Source: Ideonella_A sp031398385 | GTDB taxonomy: Bacteria; Pseudomonadota; Gammaproteobacteria; Burkholderiales; Burkholderiaceae_C | Direction of reading: 5' to 3' | Assembly (NCBI GenBank): GCA_031398385.1 | Contig: JANNNE010000110.1 | Coordinates: forward strand, 1-19,687 | Length of the DNA: 19,687 nucleotides | Shown: in pieces, positions 7,950-14,609 of the stretch | Position numbering within the stretch: the stretch's first letter is position 1 | Layout of the letters: the number at the start of each line of letters is the position of its first letter | Made by a program: the position numbers and the translations under genes | The notes under the pieces: model-generated | Told to the model about the DNA's origin: nothing | Database searches by the model: none | What the model saw: only the letters and a program-made list of their open reading frames with translations

Positions 7950-8674
7950 TCAGCGGTACGGTGCTGCTGTTCGGGCTGATGTTCGGTTTGCAACATGCCA
8001 CCGAGGCCGATCACCTGGCCGCGGTGGCCACGCTCGTGGCCCGCGAAGACAGCCGCTACCGGGTGTTGCGCCAGGCCATGTTCTGGGGCATCGGCCATAC
8101 GGTGACCTTGCTGGTGTTCAGCGGTGCGGTGATGGTGATCGGCATCGCGCTGTCGGACGCCTGGGTGCATGCGATGGAGGCCGCGGTCGGCGTGACGCTG
8201 GTGTCGCTCGGCGCCGATCTGCTGCGTCGAATGTGGCGTGACCGGGTGCACTTCCATGCGCATGTGCACCCGCCGCCCACGCTGGCCGGGGCTGAACCGG
8301 CAGGTGCCCACTTCCACGCCCATTCGCACCGTGGTGACCTGCAGCCGCACCACGTCAGCCCGCATCGGCATCGGCACCAGCCGATCCCGGGGCGGGCCCT
8401 GCTGATCGGCATGGTGCACGGCATGGCCGGTTCGGCGGCACTGGTGCTGCTCACCTTGAACCAGGTGGGCACGCCGTGGGCCGGCGTGGTCTACATCGCG
8501 ATATTCGGCCTCGGCTCGATCATCGGCATGGCGGCGTTGAGCTGGGTGGTCTCGGTGCCGCTGCGCCTGAGCGCGCGCCACCTGACGCGTTGTCATCGCC
8601 TGCTCAATGGCAGCGTGGCGCTGTTCAGCATCGGGCTCGGCGTGTTTGTCATGGCCGGCCAGATGATGCCCTGA
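7946..8674 (+). CDS. Nickel/cobalt-type (NiCoT/RcnA/UreH-like) permease with His-rich loop
   Basis: This 242-residue inner-membrane protein has several hydrophobic segments (about 4-30, 44-70, 76-94, 149-175, 177-205, 215-240). Near the N-terminus is HATEADH (residues 17-23), matching the H-x4-D-H signature of nickel/cobalt transporters. A cytosolic or periplasmic loop at 102-144 contains 13 histidines, including two copies of an HFHAH-type repeat, and probably binds metal. GMVHGMAGSAAL (155-166) is a second family motif. Direction (uptake or efflux) and metal cannot be decided from sequence; a related UreH/SulP-like role is possible. It overlaps xdhC by 4 nt, so it is translated with the xanthine dehydrogenase operon. 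Nickel uptake for a urease at the end of purine breakdown would explain the linkage (inference). Confidence 0.8.
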   Translation: MISGTVLLFGLMFGLQHATEADHLAAVATLVAREDSRYRVLRQAMFWGIGHTVTLLVFSGAVMVIGIALSDAWVHAMEAAVGVTLVSLGADLLRRMWRDRVHFHAHVHPPPTLAGAEPAGAHFHAHSHRGDLQPHHVSPHRHRHQPIPGRALLIGMVHGMAGSAALVLLTLNQVGTPWAGVVYIAIFGLGSIIGMAALSWVVSVPLRLSARHLTRCHRLLNGSVALFSIGLGVFVMAGQMMP

Positions 8675-8720
8675 TCGCCGCTGCCGACGGCGTCTCGTCA
8701 TCCAGGCGTACAGTCATCCG

Positions 8721-9044
8721 ATGCCCGATATCACCCTGATCGCCCACGATGGCGACGAATACGCATTCGAAGCCCCGGCCGGCGTCAGCCTGATGCAGGC
8801 GGCAACCGGTTTCGGTCTCGTGGAGATCATCGCCGAGTGCGGCGGCAAGGCCCGTTGTGCCACCTGCCATGTGTTTGTCGATGTCACCTGGATCGACCGC
8901 TTGCCACCGCCGTCCGCGGACGAACAAGCGATGCTCGAATTCACCGCCGTGCCGCGCGGCGCGGGCAGCCGGCTGGCGTGCCAGATCCGGTTGAGCGATG
9001 CCTTGCAGGGACTGCTCGTTCGGCTGCCTGAAACCCAGGTGTGA
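8721..9044 (+). CDS. Adrenodoxin-type [2Fe-2S] ferredoxin
   Basis: This 107-residue cytoplasmic electron carrier shows the vertebrate/bacterial adrenodoxin-type cluster motif C-x5-C-x2-C (Cys40, Cys46, Cys49 in AECGGKARCATCHVFV) and the distal ligand Cys87 in LACQI. Acidic residues around 55-70 (VDVTWIDR, PSADEQ) are the usual partner-docking region. It begins 46 nt after the permease on the same strand and may be the last gene of the purine operon or have its own promoter. No ferredoxin reductase or P450 lies beside it, so its partner is unknown; donating to or accepting from an oxidoreductase of purine breakdown is only a guess. No clear Shine-Dalgarno precedes the ATG. Confidence 0.9.
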   Translation: MPDITLIAHDGDEYAFEAPAGVSLMQAATGFGLVEIIAECGGKARCATCHVFVDVTWIDRLPPPSADEQAMLEFTAVPRGAGSRLACQIRLSDALQGLLVRLPETQV

Positions 9045-9080
9045 TTCCCAGGGCCCGAGTGTCCCGATGCGGCGGGTGCT

Positions 9081-9971
9081 TCAGTACGCGGCCTGCAGTG
9101 ACAAATACCAGCCCCGCTGGCGCGGCTTGTTGGCGATGTTGCCGAGGTCGACGAAGGCGAAGGTGGTGCTCAAGTGGCGGCTCGGAAACCAGGCGATGAA
9201 CAGGTCGGTGGCATCCTGCTCGGCGAATACGCTCAGGTTGTCGGGTTTGGCGCGCCACTCGGCACCCAGCGCCAGATCGTCTCGCAACAGCATCGCCACC
9301 GATGTCTCGGCCTTGAGCTGGTAGGCATCGTTCTTGTCGCCACCGAAGCCGAGCAGGCCGAACTGGTTGGCCCGCGTCGCCCGCACCGTCAGGTTTGCCA
9401 GCACGTTGCGGCCGGCAATGCCGCTGAGCCACACCTTGGTTGCCGATGCGTACAGGTCGGTGTCGCTGCGGCGCCGGGCACCCAGCGCCTGGGGCACCGT
9501 GAAATCGCGATTGCGCTTGAATTGCAGGCCGATCGACAGCTGCGGCCACCAGTGGTCCTGGTCGTAGACCGCGTCACCGAACAGCCGCCACTTGGCACCG
9601 ATCACGTCCATCGCGAGTGATTGACCGGGTACCGTGTCCGACAAGCCGAAACGCCAACGGGCCGCCGACAGCTCGACCGTATCGCGGATGCCGACCGCTG
9701 CGCCCACCGTGCGCAACTTGAAGCCGCCACCGGACTTCCATCGGGTTGCCGAAGCGGTGCCGCCGATCTGGTTGCGGCTGCCGTTGCCGGTGATGATCGC
9801 CCAGGGACTCAGGCCGCCGCCACCGCCGCCTTCGATCGGGGTCACGCCCCAAGTCCCGAGCAGGCGATCACCGCCCGCCTGAGCCGCAGGAAGCAGTGTC
9901 GCGCAGCCAAGCAACAGGCCTGCAGCCCGCGTCAGGAGGGCAGCGAGAAGGTTCGTTCTGGTCGATGTCAT
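9081..9971 (-). CDS. DUF3034-like outer-membrane beta-barrel protein
   Basis: The 296-residue product starts with a Sec signal peptide (hydrophobic LLAALLTRAAGLLLGCATLL, cleavage probably after AQA at residue 32). The mature part has a Gly-rich start (IEGGGGGGLSPWAII) and regularly alternating strands, including GIRDTVELSAARWRFG and AKWRLFGDAVYDQDHW, and ends in an aromatic residue (QAAY) as barrel proteins do. The pattern matches my memory of the DUF3034 family, uncharacterised proteins often found beside the same haemoglobin, cupredoxin and GGDEF/EAL genes seen here. It is divergent from those genes across 118 nt and convergent with the ferredoxin gene. A role as outer-membrane pore or scaffold is inference; no binding motif is evident. 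Confidence 0.75.
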   Translation of the reverse strand: MTSTRTNLLAALLTRAAGLLLGCATLLPAAQAGGDRLLGTWGVTPIEGGGGGGLSPWAIITGNGSRNQIGGTASATRWKSGGGFKLRTVGAAVGIRDTVELSAARWRFGLSDTVPGQSLAMDVIGAKWRLFGDAVYDQDHWWPQLSIGLQFKRNRDFTVPQALGARRRSDTDLYASATKVWLSGIAGRNVLANLTVRATRANQFGLLGFGGDKNDAYQLKAETSVAMLLRDDLALGAEWRAKPDNLSVFAEQDATDLFIAWFPSRHLSTTFAFVDLGNIANKPRQRGWYLSLQAAY

Positions 9972-10089
9972 GGACGGGATGGATGCGGGGATTGGCGTGG
10001 GGCCGCTCGGGCCGGTGCGCGGAAATACCGGACGAGACCACCCTTGTTATCGGCTTCGCAGCAGTCGGACTGAAGGCAAAGTTGCCACC
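9972..10089. promoter_or_regulatory. Divergent control region between the barrel gene and the haemoglobin operon
   Basis: These 118 nt must hold both promoters. The only clear structure is a perfect 5-1-5 inverted repeat, cagtc-g-gactg (10062-10072), 17 nt before the haemoglobin ATG, in a position suited to an operator or leader element. An A+T-richer patch (cccttgttatcgg, about 10040-10052) may carry promoter elements, but no consensus is convincing. No FNR/DNR-type TTGAT-N4-ATCAA box is visible. Confidence 0.35.
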
Positions 10090-10602
10090 ATGACTGCCCG
10101 ATGCTATTTCCGTTCCCGCTCGGACAGCGCCTTGCATCGCATCCGAGGGCGAGACGCGCTGTGGCTGCTGGGTTGCCTGCTGGCGGCCTGTGCGGTGCGT
10201 CCCGACGTCGAGCCCACGCTGTACGATCGGCTCGGCGGTGCGGCCAATGTCGCCTCCGTGGCCGGCCGAACCATCGACCGTGCGGCCGCCGATCCCAGAA
10301 CCCGGCGCAGCTTCGACGGCATCAAGCTGCAGCCGGTGAAGGACAGCATCGCCCAGCAGATCTGTTCGATCACCGGCGGGGGTTGTCGCTACGAAGGCGA
10401 AACGATGGCCAATGCACACAAGGACGCCGCCATCCGTTCATCCGAGTTCGATGCGCTGGTCACCATCCTGCGCGAGGAATTCGATCGCAGCGGCACCGAT
10501 CCGGCGGCCAAGAACGGCCTCTTGAAACTGCTGGCCCCGATGCGTCGCGACATCGTCGACGATTCGGCGCTGCCAGCCAATCCATCCGAAGGTCGCAAAT
10601 GA
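10090..10602 (+). CDS. Exported lipoprotein-type truncated haemoglobin (group 1-like)
   Basis: The product has 170 residues. An N-terminal hydrophobic stretch (DALWLLGCLLAAC, about 22-34) ends in a lipobox LAAC with Cys34, predicting a lipid-anchored periplasmic protein. The rest resembles a group 1 truncated haemoglobin: TLYDRLGGAANVASV opening helix A/B, then SFDGI, GGGCRYEGETMANAHKD with the candidate proximal haem ligand His110, and FDALVTILREEF. Residues expected to form the distal pocket are divergent. The frame is open from 9970, but that start would overlap the divergent gene; the ATG at 10090 is preferred. A TTG near 10132 would give a shorter, more typical signal peptide. It overlaps the next gene by 4 nt. 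Likely role: binding O2, NO or haem in the envelope (inference). Confidence 0.75.
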   Translation: MTARCYFRSRSDSALHRIRGRDALWLLGCLLAACAVRPDVEPTLYDRLGGAANVASVAGRTIDRAAADPRTRRSFDGIKLQPVKDSIAQQICSITGGGCRYEGETMANAHKDAAIRSSEFDALVTILREEFDRSGTDPAAKNGLLKLLAPMRRDIVDDSALPANPSEGRK

Positions 10603-11207
10603 AGCCAGGCTTCGCAGGTGCAGCGGCGCTGGTCGCGGGGTTCTGGCTGGGTCCGGCCGCGGCCGTGCCGATCGACATCACCCTGACCGGCAGCGACGGC
10701 AAGCCGCTTGCCGATGCGGTGGTTGCGATTCATGTCAAGGGCAGCAAGCCGACCGCGGCGGCCGGCATCACCGTCGAAATCGCTCAGCGTTCGCGGCAGT
10801 TCCAACCTCAGGTCACGGTCGTGCAGACAGGGACTGCGGTGCTGTTCCCGAATTTCGATACGGTGCGTCACCACGTCTATTCGTTCTCCGCCATCCAGCG
10901 GTTCGAGATCAAGCTGTATGCCGGCGTTCCGAATGCGCCGCTGGTTTTCGACAAGCCGGGCGTTGCCACACTCGGTTGCAACATCCACGATCGCATGCTG
11001 GCATTCGTCGCGGTGGTCGATACGCCGTTTTTTGCCCGCAGCGATTCCGCCGGCAAGGCCCAGATCGACCTGCCGGCCGGCAAGCACCGCTTGCTGGCAT
11101 GGCATCCGGCCATGACCGAAACCGGGGCCTGGGTCGAGCAGGCGCTGAGTGTCGAGGCCGCAGGCGGCCGGGTGGCGGTCAAGCTGCCCGCCACGGCCCT
11201 GCCGTGA
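10599..11207 (+). CDS. Periplasmic cupredoxin-like protein ('methylamine utilization' type)
   Basis: This 202-residue exported protein has a signal peptide MKPGFAGAAALVAGFWLGPAAA (about 1-22). The middle looks like a plastocyanin/azurin fold: FPNFDTVRHHVYSFS with His91/His92 and LGCNIHDRMLAFV with Cys127, His130 and Met133. A His, Cys, His and Met in this spacing is the ligand set of a type 1 copper site. Such proteins are frequently labelled methylamine utilization protein, but no methylamine dehydrogenase genes are here, so that name should not be taken as function. The C-terminal 60 residues (DSAGKAQIDLPAGKHRLLAWHP) resemble an Ig/carboxypeptidase-regulatory-like module. Its ATG overlaps the haemoglobin stop (ATGA), and its own stop overlaps the next start (TGATG), so the three genes are translationally coupled. 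Confidence 0.8.
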   Translation: MKPGFAGAAALVAGFWLGPAAAVPIDITLTGSDGKPLADAVVAIHVKGSKPTAAAGITVEIAQRSRQFQPQVTVVQTGTAVLFPNFDTVRHHVYSFSAIQRFEIKLYAGVPNAPLVFDKPGVATLGCNIHDRMLAFVAVVDTPFFARSDSAGKAQIDLPAGKHRLLAWHPAMTETGAWVEQALSVEAAGGRVAVKLPATALP

Positions 11208-13702
11208 TGGCGGCTGGTGACACCAGCGCCGTGTCGTCTGCGGCGCTGCCAGCGGACGAACAGTCAGCGGTCGTTGACGGTCGGGCCAGCATGAGGCCGA
11301 TCCGAGCGCTGCTGTCCCGTCTGCTCGAGCCGATGGCGCGCCGGCTCGACGTGCGCATCGTGGTGATCTTTCTCGGCCTGCTCTGTCTGGTGCAGCTGGC
11401 CAGTTTCGTGACCATCCAGCGCAGCATCGAAGACAACGCGAATGCACGCATCGCGGTCGAATTGCGTACCGGCGAAAGCGTGTTGCGCCGCCTGCTGGCG
11501 CAATCGGCGCAGAACCTGAGCGACGGCGCACGCCTGCTGGCCGCCGACTACGGATTCCGTTCAGCGATTGCCAGTGCCGATCGACCGACGATCCAGGACG
11601 CACTCGACAACCAGAGTGGGCGAATCGGTGCCAGCGTGGCGGTTTTCACCGATGCCCGGCAAGAGATCGTCGCATCGACGTTGTCGGACAACGCGGCGCA
11701 GATCCTGCCGCTGATCCGCGCCAATATCCAGGACGAAGGCAGCCGCGTGGCCGGCACCGTCGTGCAGGTGCTGGGCGGGCGTCCGTTCCAGCTGGTCACC
11801 GTGCCGGTCAGGGCGCCGCAGCTGATTGGCCATGTCTCGATGGGATTCCCGCTGACCGACGCACTGATCCGCGACATGGAAGCGCTGTCGCCGCTCAGGC
11901 TGGCGTTGGTGGCGCGCCGCTCCGACGCCGGCTGGACCCTGCTTCCGATCGGTGAGCGGGCCGCCTCATTGAGTGAACTGGCCGGGCAGATCGACCGTGC
12001 CGGAAAAGACCGTGAGCTGATGCTCAACGCAGAGGTCTACGGATTCCAGCTGATGCTGCTCGGCAGCGATGCCACCCACGAGATTGCCGCGGTGCTGATG
12101 CGCTCGATCGACGAGGCGGTGGCACCCTACCGCAGGCTGCAGCTGATCCTGCTGGGCATTGCGCTGGCTGGCCTGGCGGTTTTCGGCGTCGGCAGCCTGG
12201 TGACCGCGCGTCGCATCACCGGACCGATCAAGCAGCTGTCGGCCAGCGCCGAGCGCCTCGGGGCGGGCGATTATTCGACGCCGGTCTCGATCGATACCCG
12301 CGACGAGGTCAACGATCTGGCCGAGACCTTCGAGCAGATGCGAAAGAGCATGCAGTCGCGCGACGCCCACATCCGGCGCCTGGCCTACTGGGATCAGCTG
12401 ACCGGGCTGCCGAACCGCGCGCAGCTGCTCGACCTGCTCGCCGGCCATCTGGCGCGCGCGCGCGCGGACGCATCCCCGTGTGCGGTGCTGATGCTCGATC
12501 TCGACCGGTTCAAGCATGTCAATGACATCCTCGGCCACGCGTTCGGGGACCGCGTGTTGCGCCAGATCGCGGTGCGCCTGAGCGACGGGGTGTTGCGCGA
12601 AGGTGATTGTGTGGCGCGCCTGTCGGGCGATGAGTTTGCCGTCTGTCTGCCCGGTGCCGACATCGATACAGCGCGCAATGTGGCGCAGCGCCTGCAACGG
12701 GCGCTCGAACAACCGATCCGGCTCGACGACCACACCATCGATGTGGGAGCCGGGGTCGGCATCGCGATCTCGCCGACCGATGGCGACGATGCGCACGTCC
12801 TGCTCGGACGCGCCGAAGTGGCGATGTACGCGGCCAAGGCCCGCCAGTCAGGAATCATCGCCTACCAGCCCAGCCTCGATTCGGGCAGCGCGGAATCGCT
12901 GTCGCTGCTGAGCGAGCTGCGCACCGCGGTCGATCATGACCAGCTGCGTCTGTTTCTGCAACCGAAGATCGAACTCGCGACCGGTCGCGTGCTGGGTGGC
13001 GAGGCCCAGGTGCGCTGGCAACATCCGACCCGCGGCATGGTCGCACCGATGCGCTTCATTCCGTTCGCCGAACAGACCGGCTTCATCCGGGTACTGACGG
13101 CCTGGATGATTGAACGCTGCGCGGCGCGCAGCACCGAACTGCGCGCCCATGGCCTCGACATGAAGCTGGCGATCAACCTGTCGACCCGCGACCTGCTCGA
13201 TCAGGAACTGCCGGAACGACTGGAGCGCCTGCTCGACGAAGAGCCGATGGATCCGGGCAGCCTGTGCCTGGAGATCACCGAGAGCGCGATCATGGACGAT
13301 CCGGCGCGTGCCTTGCAGACCTTGCAGCGTCTGCACGACATGGGGCTGCGGCTGTCGATCGACGATTTCGGTACTGGCTATTCGTCGCTGGCTTACCTGA
13401 AGCGCCTGCCGGTGCACGAACTGAAGATCGACAAGAGCTTCGTGATGGCGATGGAGAAAGACCGGGCCGACCTGAAGATCGTTCGTTCGACCATTGATCT
13501 GGCGCACAACCTGGGCCTGTCGGTGGTGGCCGAGGGGGTCGAGAATGCGCAGGCCTGGGCGCTGCTGAAGACGCTGAAATGCGACGAAGCGCAGGGCTTC
13601 TTCATGGCCCGTCCGATGCCCGAGGTCGAGTTCGCCTCCTGGGTCGACCACTGGATTCCGCCGGATACCCACCTGAACAGCGAATACGCGGAATTTGCCT
13701 GA
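11207..13702 (+). CDS. Membrane-bound sensor with HAMP, GGDEF and EAL domains
   Basis: The product has 831 residues: TM1 (about 49-69), a roughly 240-residue periplasmic Cache-like sensor, TM2 (311-333), HAMP (333-385, ARRITGPIKQL), GGDEF (about 390-550) and EAL (about 565-815). The GGDEF motif reads SGDEF (473-477), a variant still active in some cyclases, and the inhibitory I-site RxxD is intact (Arg464-Asp467). In the EAL domain the signature is EAQ (599-601) instead of EAL, but the metal and catalytic residues of EITES (from Glu689), DDFGTG (from Asp719), the KIDKSF lysine and VAEGVE remain, so phosphodiesterase activity is plausible. The ATG at 11207 overlaps the cupredoxin stop; an ATG at 11291 is an alternative. 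Probable role: turning a periplasmic signal into a cyclic-di-GMP change. Confidence 0.93.
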   Translation: MAAGDTSAVSSAALPADEQSAVVDGRASMRPIRALLSRLLEPMARRLDVRIVVIFLGLLCLVQLASFVTIQRSIEDNANARIAVELRTGESVLRRLLAQSAQNLSDGARLLAADYGFRSAIASADRPTIQDALDNQSGRIGASVAVFTDARQEIVASTLSDNAAQILPLIRANIQDEGSRVAGTVVQVLGGRPFQLVTVPVRAPQLIGHVSMGFPLTDALIRDMEALSPLRLALVARRSDAGWTLLPIGERAASLSELAGQIDRAGKDRELMLNAEVYGFQLMLLGSDATHEIAAVLMRSIDEAVAPYRRLQLILLGIALAGLAVFGVGSLVTARRITGPIKQLSASAERLGAGDYSTPVSIDTRDEVNDLAETFEQMRKSMQSRDAHIRRLAYWDQLTGLPNRAQLLDLLAGHLARARADASPCAVLMLDLDRFKHVNDILGHAFGDRVLRQIAVRLSDGVLREGDCVARLSGDEFAVCLPGADIDTARNVAQRLQRALEQPIRLDDHTIDVGAGVGIAISPTDGDDAHVLLGRAEVAMYAAKARQSGIIAYQPSLDSGSAESLSLLSELRTAVDHDQLRLFLQPKIELATGRVLGGEAQVRWQHPTRGMVAPMRFIPFAEQTGFIRVLTAWMIERCAARSTELRAHGLDMKLAINLSTRDLLDQELPERLERLLDEEPMDPGSLCLEITESAIMDDPARALQTLQRLHDMGLRLSIDDFGTGYSSLAYLKRLPVHELKIDKSFVMAMEKDRADLKIVRSTIDLAHNLGLSVVAEGVENAQAWALLKTLKCDEAQGFFMARPMPEVEFASWVDHWIPPDTHLNSEYAEFA

Positions 13703-13754
13703 GCGGGTTGCGGCACGGCGCAAAGGCCGCCGGGCAGGTCCGACTGCGCCAGGC

Positions 13755-14549
13755 TCAATACGTCGTCGCCGTGCCCGGGGAAACGCCTGGCCCTGCGCGC
13801 ATCGCACCAATCAGTTGCTGCGAGCCGGCGGCCAGCAGCCGGGCGTCCGAGCCCACCGTGACGAAGCGAAAGCCCTTGGCGATCCGGCCCTGCGCCACGT
13901 CGGGTCGCCCGTTATGGATGCCGGCCTGCACACCGTGGGCACGCGCCCGTTCGACGATGTGATCGATTGCCTGGGCCGCTTTCGGGTCGACATCGTCGAA
14001 AACCGGCCGGCAGCCCAGTGACAGCGACAGATCGGACGGACCGATGTAGATGGCATCGAGCCCCTCGACCGACAGGATCTGGTCCAGGTTGTCCAGCGCC
14101 TGCGCGGTCTCGATCATCGCGAAGCTGACGACGGTGGCGTTGGCCTTCTCGGCGTAGTCGGCGCCGCCATAGATCGAGGCGCGAATCGGGCCGTAGCTGC
14201 GTGTGCCCTGCGGCGCGTAGTGGGTGTACGACACCAGTTTCTGGGCATCTTCGCGGGTGTTGATCATCGGACAGATGATCCCGTAGGCGCCGGCATCGAG
14301 TGCCTTCATGATCGCGCCCGGTTCGAGCCAGGGCACACGCACCACCGGAACCGTTGCCGTCGTCGATATCGCCTGCAGCATGCCGAGCATGGCAGCACCG
14401 TCGATCAGGCCGTGCTGCATGTCGATCGTCAGCGAGTCCCAGCCCTGGTTGGCCATCACCTCGGCCGAAAAGCTGTCGGGTATCGCGAGCCAGCCATTGA
14501 TGGCGGCCTGATCGGCGCTCCAGAGATTGCGCAGGTGGTTGGTTCTCAT
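13755..14549 (-). CDS. HpcH/HpaI-family aldolase
   Basis: This 264-residue class II (divalent-metal) pyruvate aldolase has a TIM-barrel. It is related to HpaI, which cleaves 4-hydroxy-2-oxo-heptanedioate to pyruvate and a semialdehyde. Expected active-site residues are present: His46 in DMQHGLID (catalytic base), Arg71 in VVRVPW (pyruvate binding), and the metal ligands Glu147 in MIET and Asp173 in GPSDLS. GAYGIICPMINT (88-99) is a family hallmark. A Shine-Dalgarno GGAG lies 7 nt before the ATG. No other aromatic or sugar-acid catabolic gene is adjacent, so the natural substrate cannot be named; 2-keto-3-deoxy sugar acids are as likely as homoprotocatechuate products. The gene is convergent with the GGDEF/EAL gene. 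Confidence 0.9.
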   Translation of the reverse strand: MRTNHLRNLWSADQAAINGWLAIPDSFSAEVMANQGWDSLTIDMQHGLIDGAAMLGMLQAISTTATVPVVRVPWLEPGAIMKALDAGAYGIICPMINTREDAQKLVSYTHYAPQGTRSYGPIRASIYGGADYAEKANATVVSFAMIETAQALDNLDQILSVEGLDAIYIGPSDLSLSLGCRPVFDDVDPKAAQAIDHIVERARAHGVQAGIHNGRPDVAQGRIAKGFRFVTVGSDARLLAAGSQQLIGAMRAGPGVSPGTATTY

Positions 14550-14609
14550 CGGGGTCTCCGTTCGGGTGGATGGGCCGATTCTTGCCCAAACGAAGCGATC
14601 AGCGTGCGC

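Noticed and set aside
8676..8692. cgccg-ctgccga-cggcg hairpin between the permease and ferredoxin genes, considered as a terminator
   Set aside because: It is only a 5-bp stem without a T-tract, which is common by chance at this GC content.
9045..9080. gggccc palindrome and loosely pairing ctgaa/ttcag in the ferredoxin-DUF3034 convergent gap
   Set aside because: The stem is interrupted and the loop exceeds 30 nt; no credible terminator structure.
9970..10089. Upstream ATG for the truncated haemoglobin at 9970
   Set aside because: It overlaps the start of the divergent DUF3034 gene, leaves no promoter space and adds residues that do not look like a signal peptide.
13700..13757. Nested inverted repeats (tgagc/gctca and ggcgca/tgcgcc) between the GGDEF/EAL and aldolase genes, considered as a terminator
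   Set aside because: The stems are 5-6 bp with a long loop and no T-tract; too weak to call, although the convergent position is suitable.
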